A stretch of DNA of 31,479 bases from Phycisphaerae bacterium (GTDB lineage Bacteria; Planctomycetota; Phycisphaerae; Sedimentisphaerales; SG8-4). The notes beneath the pieces were generated by a model that searched no databases, was not told the origin of the DNA, and was given only the letters and a program-made list of their open reading frames with translations. Positions within the stretch are counted from its first letter, which is position 1; each line of letters begins with the position of its first letter. Positions 14,750 through 24,337 of the stretch are shown piece by piece. The stretch spans positions 1-31,479 of the forward strand of contig JAUWLI010000004.1 in NCBI GenBank assembly GCA_030613765.1, read 5' to 3'. The position numbers were made by a program, and so were the translations under genes.

Positions 14750-17011
14750 TCAAACAAGGCCGACTGCCCGTCTTACAAACCAGTTAACACCAAGAATCAG
14801 GCACAGGACCAAAAGCAGAGACCATCGCGGCCAAACGCTTGTCAAATAAGTTGAACTGCCAACCTTTGTCGTACCTTCAAACATCTTTGCAGCGTTTTCA
14901 TCAAGATTGTCGATATCGAAATATTTGGCGCCGACCCTTTTTGCAAGTGCCCGCAGAAACATGGGATCGGACTCGACGTTATCCATTTCCGTTCGGACAA
15001 CAGGCAAATTCACAGTTACAGATCTTTCGCCGAGGAATAGGCCATTCAACTCAGCCTGGACCGTCGCAACAATCGCTTCGCCTTCATAGTCATCAATTTC
15101 GGCAACATAGTATCCTCCCCCGATATCGTTCATACTTAAAAAGTAATCTCCGACATTGAGCAGTACGTTAGTGCCGCTGACAGGAGTAAACGATTTATCA
15201 CAAACATATGCGCTAAACCTGACTTTGTTGGTTTGGCTATTTGCCCGTTCCACAAACAGCTCGACAGTCGATTCAAGGTTTGTAGTACTGCCCATATAAG
15301 CGGTTAAGCCGGACATGACCTTTTGCAGCAGTCCGCCCTGGATGTCCTCACGATACCATCTGAAAAGCTTCGAGACGTTAAGTAAACAAACCCTGCCGCG
15401 ACCGACGCGATGAACAGTTACCAGCGGATTGTCGGATGTCCTGGCCAATATCGTAGCCGCTGGTTTCTTGTCTATGGTATGATAATAGGCTAAGGCTGGC
15501 CCATCGTGGTCCTGCAGACTTTTGGGTCCAATGACTTTGCTGTCGATTCCTTCAATTGTTAATTCGATTTTGCTTTGGGCGGTTGTCTGTTTTGCAGCGG
15601 TATAAGCGTCGAAGAATACCGGCGCGAGAATTTTGATTCTTTCATTTTTCCATTTCGCCGGCCCGTATTCGTCCCTTCCCGGAAGCAAAATAAGTCCACC
15701 ACCCCTATCAACCACAAAACTATAGAGTCCCTCAATCCGGGCGTCACTAAACCTGTCCAGCGCGCACGACCCGAGAATTATAACATCGTACTGATAAAAC
15801 TCGTTTCGCTCAGCCGGTAGTTTGACATGGCCGCACATCGTCCGGGCCTTTTCAGATAATATGGCTTCCTTAATCACGTCCAGCCCCAGGTCTAACTGAA
15901 TATTCTTGTCTCCGGCTAAAGCCTGCCGAACTTTGCCGATATTGAAATTAGCCATCTGCGAATAGAAAAGAACTTTGAGGGTGTTTCTTTCAACCACGTC
16001 TACCATAGTGCTGCGCGTGTTGTTTGCTGAATTCGTTTCCTGTTCAAGGTGCTTTGCACGAGCTGAAAGTCTGTGCCGGCCCAGCCTGTCGGCTCCAACG
16101 GCAAACTCTGCTGTCACAAGCCTGTCCGGCAAACTAAGACCGGACCTTTGGTCTCTGGTTTTGCGAAACTTGTCGGCGGGAATCGTTCTCGAATCTATCT
16201 GGTTTCCATCTTTGAGCAATTCAATCGTAACCGCCTGATTCTGTAAATTCCTTGCGGCTACAACTACCTCTACGTTATACGCTGCATCAACAGCAACTCG
16301 TGCAGGTGCATTTATTGATTTTATTGCTATATCGGTCCGGGGTTGCTTCGAGCCGACACAAATAAAGGCAATCGGAAAGTTTTTGTTACGAAGCGGCAGA
16401 TATGTGGAGATAGTTTTGTTATCGGCCTGCCCATCCGTAAAGATGACCGCCCCCTCGACCCTGGCTTTTTTGATTAGCTTCTTTTCGCCGTTGTCATTCT
16501 CTTTGGGTGCTTCTTTTGCAGAACTTAGTTGTTCCGGCGTATCGTATTTCGACAGCAATGCAAGGACACTGTGGATGTTTGTCTGAGAGCCCCAGCGTCG
16601 CAGCAAATCCGAGGAGCCGCTGTGATAGGCTTTTTGGTCAAATCCATAGACTTTATAGGCCGGCCCTTTCGGGTCCAAAGGACAGAATTTTTTTTCAAAT
16701 ATGCCAATTGCCTTGTCCAGCCTGCTCATTTGTCCATCTTCAACGACCGACATGCTTTCACTGGTATCAAATAACACCATCACCGAGTTCCTGGCGATTA
16801 TTTCTCTGGGCTTATGACGTGACGGGTTCCACAATATCACCAGTAAAATTACAATTGAAGCGTATTGCAACAGTGCCAACAGCCATTTATACTGTTTTAG
16901 TTTTTCTTTTTGCAATTCCCTTGAGCGAAAAGCAAAAGCGATTAGCACACCAAAAATCACAAAAAGCGCACCAACTGTAAAATGTCCTGGATAGTCAGGA
17001 AAAATCATCAT
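14750..17011 (-). CDS. Membrane protein with VWA domain and amidotransferase-like domain
   Basis: The protein has 753 residues. Two N-terminal membrane helices (about 11-28 and 42-60) are followed by a VWA domain with MIDAS motif DTSES (Asp82, Ser84, Ser86) and the later VIFTDGQADN. A beta-sandwich stretch (about 225-340) leads to a class I amidotransferase-like domain: YDVIILGSCALDRF, SFVVDRGGGLILLPGRDEYG and the GRGRVCLLNVSKLFRW segment, without an obvious Cys-His-Glu triad. Another beta domain follows and a last membrane helix (about 732-748) ends the protein. It belongs to the large VWA proteins found in MoxR/Bat operons. Its start ATG overlaps the stop of the DUF4175-like gene as ATGA, so translation is coupled. 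It probably sits in the inner membrane with periplasmic domains and binds a metal-dependent ligand. Confidence 0.85.
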   Translation of the reverse strand: MMIFPDYPGHFTVGALFVIFGVLIAFAFRSRELQKEKLKQYKWLLALLQYASIVILLVILWNPSRHKPREIIARNSVMVLFDTSESMSVVEDGQMSRLDKAIGIFEKKFCPLDPKGPAYKVYGFDQKAYHSGSSDLLRRWGSQTNIHSVLALLSKYDTPEQLSSAKEAPKENDNGEKKLIKKARVEGAVIFTDGQADNKTISTYLPLRNKNFPIAFICVGSKQPRTDIAIKSINAPARVAVDAAYNVEVVVAARNLQNQAVTIELLKDGNQIDSRTIPADKFRKTRDQRSGLSLPDRLVTAEFAVGADRLGRHRLSARAKHLEQETNSANNTRSTMVDVVERNTLKVLFYSQMANFNIGKVRQALAGDKNIQLDLGLDVIKEAILSEKARTMCGHVKLPAERNEFYQYDVIILGSCALDRFSDARIEGLYSFVVDRGGGLILLPGRDEYGPAKWKNERIKILAPVFFDAYTAAKQTTAQSKIELTIEGIDSKVIGPKSLQDHDGPALAYYHTIDKKPAATILARTSDNPLVTVHRVGRGRVCLLNVSKLFRWYREDIQGGLLQKVMSGLTAYMGSTTNLESTVELFVERANSQTNKVRFSAYVCDKSFTPVSGTNVLLNVGDYFLSMNDIGGGYYVAEIDDYEGEAIVATVQAELNGLFLGERSVTVNLPVVRTEMDNVESDPMFLRALAKRVGAKYFDIDNLDENAAKMFEGTTKVGSSTYLTSVWPRWSLLLVLCLILGVNWFVRRAVGLV

Positions 17012-20000
17012 TGCCTCTGTTTTCGATTAAACTTGGCCGTATTTTCGAAAAACTCGGTTTCCAGTTTATAGAACTTCGCGTCAGACGGTTCATCTTCAAT
17101 CAATCGTACGTGACGTGTTTTGGCATCTATAGCAATAGACCAGAATTGGTATGCCATCATCCTTGCGGCTTTCGCGGGTGGGACTTGTGGATTTTGGGTA
17201 AGAACGTGACTTGGTGCTGTACTGGAAGTACTCCTGCTTACCATTGCCCGTTGGGGCTGCGGCATCATTTCAAGCAGACGCTTTGCCGCTTCGAGGCGAG
17301 CCAGCATCTGCTCGCGCTCAATGGGTGTGACAGAGCCATCAAGTGCCTCTGCATCTTCGGCAAGCTGCTCAGCCATTTCCTGGGCCTTTCTGGCAATACT
17401 TTCCTCATCGCTTAACGCCAATTCGTTCTCAAGTGCCTTTCCCGCCAGGTCAAGTTCGTTCTTTGCCGACTCTGCGATCTCAACGGCCTGGCGTGATTTT
17501 CGCTCGTCCATATCCGGCTGGTAACGTGCCTGAGTTAGTTTGTCAAGAAAATCGTTCATCTTGGCAGCAGCATTGTCCAGATGCTTTTGTGCCTGCTGTC
17601 TTTGGCTTGTCTCGCTGCCTTGTGAGAATTCGGGCAGCTGCTTCAAATCCTGCTTTAACTTCAAAACCTGTTCCTTTAGTGCAGCCTGTTTGGCCTGTAG
17701 CATTTTGAATCTGTTTTCCATGCTGGCGGCGATTTGAGTTGTGCTCTGCTGCCCACCGGTACCCTGGCCTTGCCCCTGACCTTCTTGACCTTGATCCTTT
17801 TGGCCTTGGCCCTGACCTTCTTGCCCCTGACCTTCCTGGCCTTGACCCTTTTGGCCCTGGCCCTGACCTTCCTGACCCTGACCTTCCTTGCCCTGACCTT
17901 CCTGGCCTTCGTCTTGTCCCTTTTGACCAGGGCTCTGATCTGGTTTTTTATCTGAGGCTGTCTTCGACTGCTCATCCAATGCCTTCTGAGCCTGTTCGAT
18001 CTTATCTGCCTGCTGCTCAAGAAAGTCTTCAAAATCCTCTTTTAGGTTTTTTTGCTGGTGAGCTGTTTTTTCCAACACCTTCTGTAATTTTTTTACTTCA
18101 TTGTCGATTCGCTCCTTCTCATAGTGCGGCAGTTCCTGTAGTTTGATACTGTCCGGCTTTTGCTCCTCCTGGCCCTGGCCACTTTGAGGTGGGCTCAGTT
18201 CCATATCTAATTCAAGGATAAGTTTGCGTAAAACCCTGTAAGCATTTTTTTCCGGCACTACTGCCGAAGATGCATTGTGCTCAACGAGATATTTGCTTGC
18301 CTGTTTATAATATGTGAGGATTTTGTTAATCGTAGCTTTGTCACTTGCACTAAAATTTTTATCCGGGTTGTCACGAAGGCCGGCAAGTCGTTCGGCGCAG
18401 TATTGAACATCACTGTTTATAGATTCCAGCCCACTCCGGTCTTGCTGCGTCAGGTTTGATTTGGAGGCGATACGCCACGTTTTCTTCAGTATTGCTCGGG
18501 TGTGTTCGAGAATATGAATGAGTTCAACAGAAGCTGCTCCCGGTGCGTTGCCGCCTCCGGGCTTTGGATGCCATCGCTGCCTGTAAGGTCTTATCTCGAT
18601 AAAGTAAACGATACTGGTTGCAGTTCGGTGTGCCGGTTCCGAGCCGGTATCAATATCCCTTGCTCTGGCATAAAACAACAGACTGTCTCCCACGGACAAA
18701 TCATAATCTTCCAGTTCAAGCGTGCGGGTAAACTTCACGCTCTTGCTACCCTGGTTAAGCGGGACCTGAAAAGTCTGAACTCGGCCATCCGGGATTTCTA
18801 AACACATTTCGACAGAATCCAGGCCGAAATCGTCAGTAACCTCGAACGTAATGGGAATGCTGCCAACATCGGTGGCCAGATAATCGCCGTCAGGCGAAAC
18901 CAGTTTGAACTCCGGAGGCTCGTCGGTTTTTACTGTAACCTCCAGGTCCGGCGGTTTGTCGTTGGCCAGACCTTCCTCGCCGACAAGGTGAAATTTTATC
19001 TGCCCCTGTTTATCAGCGATAAAACTGTATGTGAATTGATCCGCCCCGCTTAACTGCTTCGTCACGACTTTGCCGTCCAGCCCTGTAATCCTCACTTCCT
19101 TGAGCCTCTCGGTAGTCTGTGCATTTAATGTGACCTTGCTCCAGGCAACTAATTCCAGGTTATGGTCTTCGAGCTGCTCGGTATAAGGTTTTATCCACTT
19201 TCTTCTCTGGTGGCTTTTTGGCAGCATCACTTCAGCCGTCATTGTTTTGATATTCGGCACATTGCAGACACTTACCTTATGCCAGTCAGTGGAAACCGAC
19301 TGAGCTTCAAATCGATATTTAAAATGGCCTGGTCGCGAGAAAGATTTGGTCGCTTGAATTCTTGGCGTCTCCCCTTTGTTGGAAGTTGGCTGCAACTGCG
19401 CCACTTGAGATCTATGGCCCCTTCTGTCGTCTGCGGTTCCTGCCAATGCGATACTTTGTGCCTGGGCCGGCTCAGCAGGCTTGGGCTCGATATCAACCAG
19501 CACGAGCTTTGCGGATTCCGGTACCTTACCTTTGACTTCGGCTGTAAAAGTTACCAAAGAGTCAGGTTCGGTGATTATGTCTTTTGTGACCGATTCCAGA
19601 CTTGTCGTTGCCGGCGGTTCAACAGCGGCTAACGGGCGTACGAGCCGTCTGAAATATGATGAGAAGTAAACATAATTATCGTGGATATAAAAAGAGGCTG
19701 TGCCAATACCCAAAAGGATAACCGCCGCAAAAACGTACCCCTGCCATTTTTCAATAACCGAGTCAAATTTGAACTCTTTGCTGGCTTCATCTACCTGCAG
19801 TACTAATTGCGCAGCAAGGGCTTCGGAATACGGATAGTCCTGCTTCTTCTCGTAATATTCAATGGCAGTGACAAGCTGCTGGTCAAAATTCTCCTTGCTT
19901 TCTATGAAATTCGCCGCTCCGCTGAAGGATATATGAACGACCAGCAACCTTTTCAGCTTATAAACCAGAAAAACAAACCCCGCAATTAGTAAAGTAAATG

Positions 20001-20187
20001 CTACAGTTCTGTCGACCTGGCCAAAATTCAACCTGTGGTCAAGCCACGCGTAAATGCCAATGTATACCGAGACAAAAACCATACTTATTGCCGCCATCTT
20101 CAGTATGGCAATTGTCACCAGCCATCGCCTGACCTTCGCAACTCTGGCAACCAGAACACCAAGTTTGTCTTCTATAGGCTCAACCAT
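17008..20187 (-). CDS. DUF4175-like large membrane protein with Gly/Gln-rich linker and coiled coils
   Basis: The protein has 1059 residues. Three N-terminal membrane helices (about 21-50, 62-85, 150-168) precede a long periplasmic part with beta-sandwich repeats (about 200-560; for example PPDLEVTVKTDEPPEFKLVSPDGD, FEVTDDFGLDSVEM). Then come helical coiled-coil segments (about 570-745), a GQ-rich low-complexity linker (about 750-812, units such as GQGQEGQ) and a second coiled coil (about 815-985) rich in Q, K, E and A. A short conserved tail follows (AYQFWSIAIDAKTRHVRLIEDE). The layout matches DUF4175-type proteins of MoxR-VWA operons; no enzymatic motif is seen. The start lies 13 bases after the BatA-like stop. 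The 3' end overlaps the next gene as ATGA. It probably forms an elongated scaffold in the periplasm. Confidence 0.8.
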   Translation of the reverse strand: MVEPIEDKLGVLVARVAKVRRWLVTIAILKMAAISMVFVSVYIGIYAWLDHRLNFGQVDRTVAFTLLIAGFVFLVYKLKRLLVVHISFSGAANFIESKENFDQQLVTAIEYYEKKQDYPYSEALAAQLVLQVDEASKEFKFDSVIEKWQGYVFAAVILLGIGTASFYIHDNYVYFSSYFRRLVRPLAAVEPPATTSLESVTKDIITEPDSLVTFTAEVKGKVPESAKLVLVDIEPKPAEPAQAQSIALAGTADDRRGHRSQVAQLQPTSNKGETPRIQATKSFSRPGHFKYRFEAQSVSTDWHKVSVCNVPNIKTMTAEVMLPKSHQRRKWIKPYTEQLEDHNLELVAWSKVTLNAQTTERLKEVRITGLDGKVVTKQLSGADQFTYSFIADKQGQIKFHLVGEEGLANDKPPDLEVTVKTDEPPEFKLVSPDGDYLATDVGSIPITFEVTDDFGLDSVEMCLEIPDGRVQTFQVPLNQGSKSVKFTRTLELEDYDLSVGDSLLFYARARDIDTGSEPAHRTATSIVYFIEIRPYRQRWHPKPGGGNAPGAASVELIHILEHTRAILKKTWRIASKSNLTQQDRSGLESINSDVQYCAERLAGLRDNPDKNFSASDKATINKILTYYKQASKYLVEHNASSAVVPEKNAYRVLRKLILELDMELSPPQSGQGQEEQKPDSIKLQELPHYEKERIDNEVKKLQKVLEKTAHQQKNLKEDFEDFLEQQADKIEQAQKALDEQSKTASDKKPDQSPGQKGQDEGQEGQGKEGQGQEGQGQGQKGQGQEGQGQEGQGQGQKDQGQEGQGQGQGTGGQQSTTQIAASMENRFKMLQAKQAALKEQVLKLKQDLKQLPEFSQGSETSQRQQAQKHLDNAAAKMNDFLDKLTQARYQPDMDERKSRQAVEIAESAKNELDLAGKALENELALSDEESIARKAQEMAEQLAEDAEALDGSVTPIEREQMLARLEAAKRLLEMMPQPQRAMVSRSTSSTAPSHVLTQNPQVPPAKAARMMAYQFWSIAIDAKTRHVRLIEDEPSDAKFYKLETEFFENTAKFNRKQRQ
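17755..17930 (-). repeat. Degenerate tandem repeat encoding the Gly/Gln-rich linker
   Basis: On the plus strand this stretch is built from CCTGACCTTCCTGGCC-like words of 12 to 18 bases. On the coding strand they give GQ, GQEGQ and GQGQK units. Periods are multiples of three, so repeat number can change without a frameshift. It is a slippage-prone site and a likely source of length variation between strains. Confidence 0.8.
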
Positions 20188-20200
20188 AACCAGGTCCCAA

Positions 20201-22342
20201 CTAACGTTTCAGCCTGTTTGCGATAACCGAATCTGTCAGAAGCAGCAGAATTATCAACCATGCGAATATCTTCCAAAAAGGCTTATACTCTCTGGAACCG
20301 GTTGCATCCGCTGTAACGGCACTTTGATGCGAATCAGGTAAGAATATTCGATTCATGACACCAGCAAGCTTCTCAGGTGCCGGCTTAGTCATATCAGTCT
20401 CGCCCGTCGGCAGGTTAATTCCGGCATACATCGTTGGCTTAGTCAGCGTCCGTATCCATCCGGTGCCGAACGACGCAGGTATCAATAGAAAACTCTCTGT
20501 AACCGCTGCGCGGCGTTTGTGACCGTCCGGGCCTTCGACCCAGAATTGTTTCTTACTGTTAAATAATCCTTCAATATTCCAGACCGGCAACATCGCCTGC
20601 TCATTGCACGCAAAACCATACTCACATACCTGATTACTCCGTCCCAACAGATATCGACAAAAAGCAGTGGATGCACTTGACTTGGTCAGAGAACCAAGCG
20701 AATCATCAACACTAGTATTAACAAGGATAGCTGCACCATCACCAAAACACCTCGAATAGATAAAACCAATGCCATTTTGCAATTGCCACACACAACTGCT
20801 GTCAGGATGCGGCTCGCATTCCAGGTAACCGGTCAAAACTATTCTGTCGATTCTGTAGTTGGTCAAAGACTTTGCAGCAATATCGTCGGGTGCCCATTTT
20901 ACTGTTTTTTGAAAAGCGGGGCGGCTTTCTGCACTGAGAGACTGACTATGATAAGGTTTCGGCTGTATGTATGCCCGCTGGCGAACACATCTTTCCGGCA
21001 GTGCAGGAAGAACATTCTGACTCCATAATTCTCCAACAGCGCCGGGTGAAGGCTTATCAGTCATAAAAAAAACAGTTGTACCACCGGCTTTAACAAAATT
21101 CTTCAATTGCGGAGCGATTTCACCCAGTCGCTCAGTTATTGCCGAACAGATAATTACATCAGCCCAGCCCATTTCCGAGCGAGCTAAGTCACTAATTAAC
21201 ACCTGCCTAATGGTAATGGCATCATATGAATTCATTCGTGACAGCGCATTCATTGCGGTTTTTAACAGAAACATTTCATCTTTGCCGTTGTCAGCCAGGA
21301 TTACATTAATTTTTCTGCGCTCGGGCACAAAAACCGACAGATAATACGTATCATCAGCTTCAAGGCCATCACCATCTGACAAGCTCAACTCCACGGGCAC
21401 AAACATATCCTCGTGCCCGGCCATGTCGACATTTATTGACACCTGATATGCTCTTCGCTGGTTTGCCGACAGATTTATTTCTACTGGAGTCGATTTACTT
21501 GTCCCTGTATTAGCTGTTAACCAGCGATTTTGCCTGACCTGGCCGTAATTGGCAACAGTGACGTTTACCGTCAGTTTGCCGCCAGCAGCGCCCATGACTC
21601 GGGCATTTGTTATCGCAGCGTTATTGATGGCTTTTGATGAAACGATTGCTTTATAGTCTATATTATCAACGGTGACAGGCTCAACGATACCCATAAATTG
21701 CTCCAGTGTATTTGGAGTAAAATCGCTTATTACCGAAATCGAAATCACATCGCGGCTGCTTCCACTCCGTTCACTTTGTAATTGAGCTGCCCCACTCAAT
21801 TGTTCCTTACGTGCGGTCTTATTGAAGGCTGAGAGAAAGTCACCAATATGCGCGGTGTCCGTTACAATTTTCAATCTTCGAACCGCTCCTATCGCCTGTT
21901 CCTTGCTCAGATTCCAGGTCCAGTCTGCCGAGCCCAAAACGAAGATATTGAACACGCTTTGCTCATCTGCCGAACGAATGTATTCGACAGCCGAGTCGAG
22001 AAGCTTGCTGAAATAACTACCGGAACCATCGGAATATCCCATTGACATCGAATTATCCAAACCGAGGTAATGCACATATCTGGTCTCTTTCAGCTCGGGC
22101 CTGACCAGAAACATTGGCCGGGCGAAAAGCATTGCAATCAAAACTATAATTGCGCAGCGAAAAAGCAGTATGAGCAGGTCGCGAAGGTTTCGACGGGAAT
22201 GGCTTTGCGCCTGACTGGTGTGTAAAAACCGAAGCATTGTGAACGGCAGCCGTTTATAGCGCGGCTTTGCCAGCAGATGAGCAATCACAGGCCCGACTAC
22301 TGCCAGCCCACCGAGTAGAAATATCCACTGTATAAAGGTCAT
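20201..22342 (-). CDS. BatA-like membrane protein with VWA domain
   Basis: The protein has 713 residues. The N-terminus matches the aerotolerance-regulator BatA N-terminal family: a first helix (about 4-24), then RYKRLPFTMLRFL and SHSRRNLRDLLILLFRCAIIVLIAMLFARP containing the second helix (about 55-75). The VWA domain has MIDAS DNSMS (Asp96, Ser98, Ser100). Middle parts are beta-rich and amidotransferase-like (YDAITIRQVLISDLA, DVIICSAITERL, FVKAGGTTVFFM). A last helix (FAWLIILLLLTDSVIA) lies about 15 residues from the C-terminus. It is an inner-membrane protein that would work with the MoxR ATPase and the DUF58 protein. The start overlaps the DUF58 stop as ATGA. Known homologues are linked to envelope stress and aerotolerance, but the client is not established. 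Confidence 0.88.
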   Translation of the reverse strand: MTFIQWIFLLGGLAVVGPVIAHLLAKPRYKRLPFTMLRFLHTSQAQSHSRRNLRDLLILLFRCAIIVLIAMLFARPMFLVRPELKETRYVHYLGLDNSMSMGYSDGSGSYFSKLLDSAVEYIRSADEQSVFNIFVLGSADWTWNLSKEQAIGAVRRLKIVTDTAHIGDFLSAFNKTARKEQLSGAAQLQSERSGSSRDVISISVISDFTPNTLEQFMGIVEPVTVDNIDYKAIVSSKAINNAAITNARVMGAAGGKLTVNVTVANYGQVRQNRWLTANTGTSKSTPVEINLSANQRRAYQVSINVDMAGHEDMFVPVELSLSDGDGLEADDTYYLSVFVPERRKINVILADNGKDEMFLLKTAMNALSRMNSYDAITIRQVLISDLARSEMGWADVIICSAITERLGEIAPQLKNFVKAGGTTVFFMTDKPSPGAVGELWSQNVLPALPERCVRQRAYIQPKPYHSQSLSAESRPAFQKTVKWAPDDIAAKSLTNYRIDRIVLTGYLECEPHPDSSCVWQLQNGIGFIYSRCFGDGAAILVNTSVDDSLGSLTKSSASTAFCRYLLGRSNQVCEYGFACNEQAMLPVWNIEGLFNSKKQFWVEGPDGHKRRAAVTESFLLIPASFGTGWIRTLTKPTMYAGINLPTGETDMTKPAPEKLAGVMNRIFLPDSHQSAVTADATGSREYKPFWKIFAWLIILLLLTDSVIANRLKR

Positions 22343-23247
22343 AGCATCCTTTTTCGCCTGGCTAAGTATGCCATCAACGCCGTGTCCAGCGGTTTTGATG
22401 TGTCAAGCAGACAATAATCAATCCCCGTTGAACCGGTTGTCCTTTTTATATCATCCAGGAATTCTGCCACTCGCCTGCGGTACGTTTGCCGCAGAGACTG
22501 CGGGTATGTGCGGATCTTAGCCTTGGTCTCCAAATCTTCAAATTGAATCAATCCTTCAAAATCAAGGTTAAGCTCCTGATGATCCATAGTGTGAAACACA
22601 ATCACATCATGCTTAAGAAACTTCAAATGGGCCAGGCCTTTGTAAATGCCCGCCTCATCATCGAGTAAATCAGAAATTAAAACAACAAGGCCTCTGCGCT
22701 TAGTGGTGTCGGCAATTACGTGTAGAACGTCAGCAAGGTTAGTCCGGCCGGAAGGCTTGTTTCTCTGCAGGGCCGCCAGAATAGTATTGAGATGTGTGCG
22801 TTTCGACCGGGGCGGAATCCGTTTTATGACGGTTTGAGCAAACAGTATAAGCGAAGCACTGTCACTCTGATCGAGCATCAGATAGCTCAACGCCGCAGCA
22901 AGAAAAGATGCATAATCAAGTTTACTCACCGATGCACTGCTGCCAAAAGACATACTCTTGCTGCTGTCGAGCAATATATAAACCGTCGTACTCGTTTCCT
23001 CCTGGAACTGTTTTATATACAGTTTATCACTTCGGCCGTACACCTTCCAATCAACAAATTTCAGCTCATCGCCGAGATGGTACTCTCTGTGGTCGCTGTA
23101 TTCAACGCTGAATCCATGAAACGGACTTGGGTGGAGGCCCGAAAAGAAACCCTCTACCGCACACTTGGCCACCAAATCCATGTTCGCCAGATTACTTAAA
23201 AACAAAGGGTCAAGATATTTGCGATTCTGTTTCACTGCCTTATCCAA
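22339..23247 (-). CDS. DUF58 domain protein with VWA-like fold
   Basis: The protein has 302 residues. Conserved DUF58 features are FSGLHPSPFHGFSVEYSDHR (35-54), YHLGDELKFVDWKVYGRSDKLYIK (56-79, the G-D-x-RxIDW-like core) and then a VWA strand ILLDSSKSMSFG with MIDAS residues Asp94, Ser96 and Ser98. LVVLISDLLDDEAG and HDVIVFHTMDHQELNLDF are also typical. It has no signal peptide and is probably cytoplasmic or peripheral to the membrane, the usual partner of MoxR ATPases. The start is uncertain: the longest frame begins with TTG at 23247, and a GTG at 23235 (after GGATAAGG) is an alternative that loses only four residues. It lies 40 bases after the moxR-family stop and its 3' end overlaps the BatA-like start. 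Confidence 0.9.
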   Translation of the reverse strand: MDKAVKQNRKYLDPLFLSNLANMDLVAKCAVEGFFSGLHPSPFHGFSVEYSDHREYHLGDELKFVDWKVYGRSDKLYIKQFQEETSTTVYILLDSSKSMSFGSSASVSKLDYASFLAAALSYLMLDQSDSASLILFAQTVIKRIPPRSKRTHLNTILAALQRNKPSGRTNLADVLHVIADTTKRRGLVVLISDLLDDEAGIYKGLAHLKFLKHDVIVFHTMDHQELNLDFEGLIQFEDLETKAKIRTYPQSLRQTYRRRVAEFLDDIKRTTGSTGIDYCLLDTSKPLDTALMAYLARRKRML

Positions 23248-23287
23248 TCAAGTCGGTTTCCATACGGACTCAGGCTGAAACTGATAG

Positions 23288-24337
23288 TTACGACAGCTGT
23301 TTCGGCTGCGGCACCTGCTCAACAAGGTTATCAAGGACCGCTTCGATGCTGATACCGTCGGCCTCGGCGTTGAAGTTGGGAATAATGCGATGTCTGAGCA
23401 CAAGTTTGCTGATAATTCTGACGTCATCGAAGCTGGGCGTAATTCGTCCCTTTATCAGTGCCCTTGCCTTGGCACCGAGCGTCATACACTGGCTTGCTCT
23501 CGGACTGGCTCCCCACTTGAGATATTTCTTAACTATATCGGTGGCAAGCGGGTCGTTCGGCCTGGTCGCCCGCGCAAGCCGGATACAATAAGATATCACC
23601 GCATTACTTACGGGCGCCATTCTTACAATCTCCTGGAAAAGCACTATATCATCTCTGCCCAGCACCTGCTGGATAGAAGGCTTTTTGCCCGTTGTAGTCT
23701 GTTTGACTATAATGTATTCTTCCTTGGCCGTGGGGTAGTCGATATAAATCATAAACATAAACCTGTCCAGGGCAGCCTCCGGCAAAGGATATGTCCCTTC
23801 CTGCTCGATAGGATTCTGAGTTGCGAGTACAAAAAATGGTTTATCAAGCTTATATGTCCTGCCGGCAACAGTGATTTCACGCTCCTGCATGGCCTGCAGA
23901 AGCGCTGCCTGTGTCTTCGGAGGAGTGCGATTTATTTCATCAGCCAGGAGGACATTGGCAAAGATGGGCCCCTTGACAAATTCATATCGCCGCTGCTTTG
24001 ACTGAGGGTCTCTCTGGATAATGTCACTGCCCGTTATATCTGAAGGCATTAGGTCGGGAGTAAACTGAATGCGGTTAAACTTCAGACTAAGCGCATCGGA
24101 TATCGAATGCACCGTCAGTGTCTTGGCAAGGCCGGGCACGCCCTGGACAATACAGTGGCCTCCGGCAAGCATACAGCAGAGCATAGAATCAAGCACCTTG
24201 TCCTGTCCAACGATTACTCGGTGTATCTGCTGCTTTAATTTTTCACAGCCCCGAGGTAAACGGGCAATCAGGTCACTTTCGATGTTGGCCTTGGATGCCT
24301 GGGTATTCGGTGGTTTAGGACCGGCTGTCTTTTCCAT
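23288..24337 (-). CDS. MoxR family AAA+ ATPase
   Basis: The protein has 349 residues. MoxR-type AAA+ motifs are all present: IVGQDKVLDSMLCCMLAGGHCIVQ before Walker A GVPGLAKT (66-73), the pore-type segment RIQFTPDLMPSDITGSDI (89-106), Walker B LLADEINR (130-137) followed by PPKTQAALLQAMQE, sensor 1 VLATQNPIEQEGTYPLPEAALDRF, and a C-terminal lid with SPRASQ (sensor 2 Arg). It should be an active cytoplasmic hexameric ATPase that remodels or activates VWA partners, here encoded directly downstream. GGAGGAA seven bases upstream makes the ATG certain. It is the first gene of the seven-gene operon running down to 13014; a candidate promoter lies about 130 bases upstream. Confidence 0.95.
   Translation of the reverse strand: MEKTAGPKPPNTQASKANIESDLIARLPRGCEKLKQQIHRVIVGQDKVLDSMLCCMLAGGHCIVQGVPGLAKTLTVHSISDALSLKFNRIQFTPDLMPSDITGSDIIQRDPQSKQRRYEFVKGPIFANVLLADEINRTPPKTQAALLQAMQEREITVAGRTYKLDKPFFVLATQNPIEQEGTYPLPEAALDRFMFMIYIDYPTAKEEYIIVKQTTTGKKPSIQQVLGRDDIVLFQEIVRMAPVSNAVISYCIRLARATRPNDPLATDIVKKYLKWGASPRASQCMTLGAKARALIKGRITPSFDDVRIISKLVLRHRIIPNFNAEADGISIEAVLDNLVEQVPQPKQLS

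Noticed and set aside
17755..17930. Possible intergenic repeat or CRISPR
   Set aside because: It lies in frame within the DUF4175-like gene and encodes the Gly/Gln linker.
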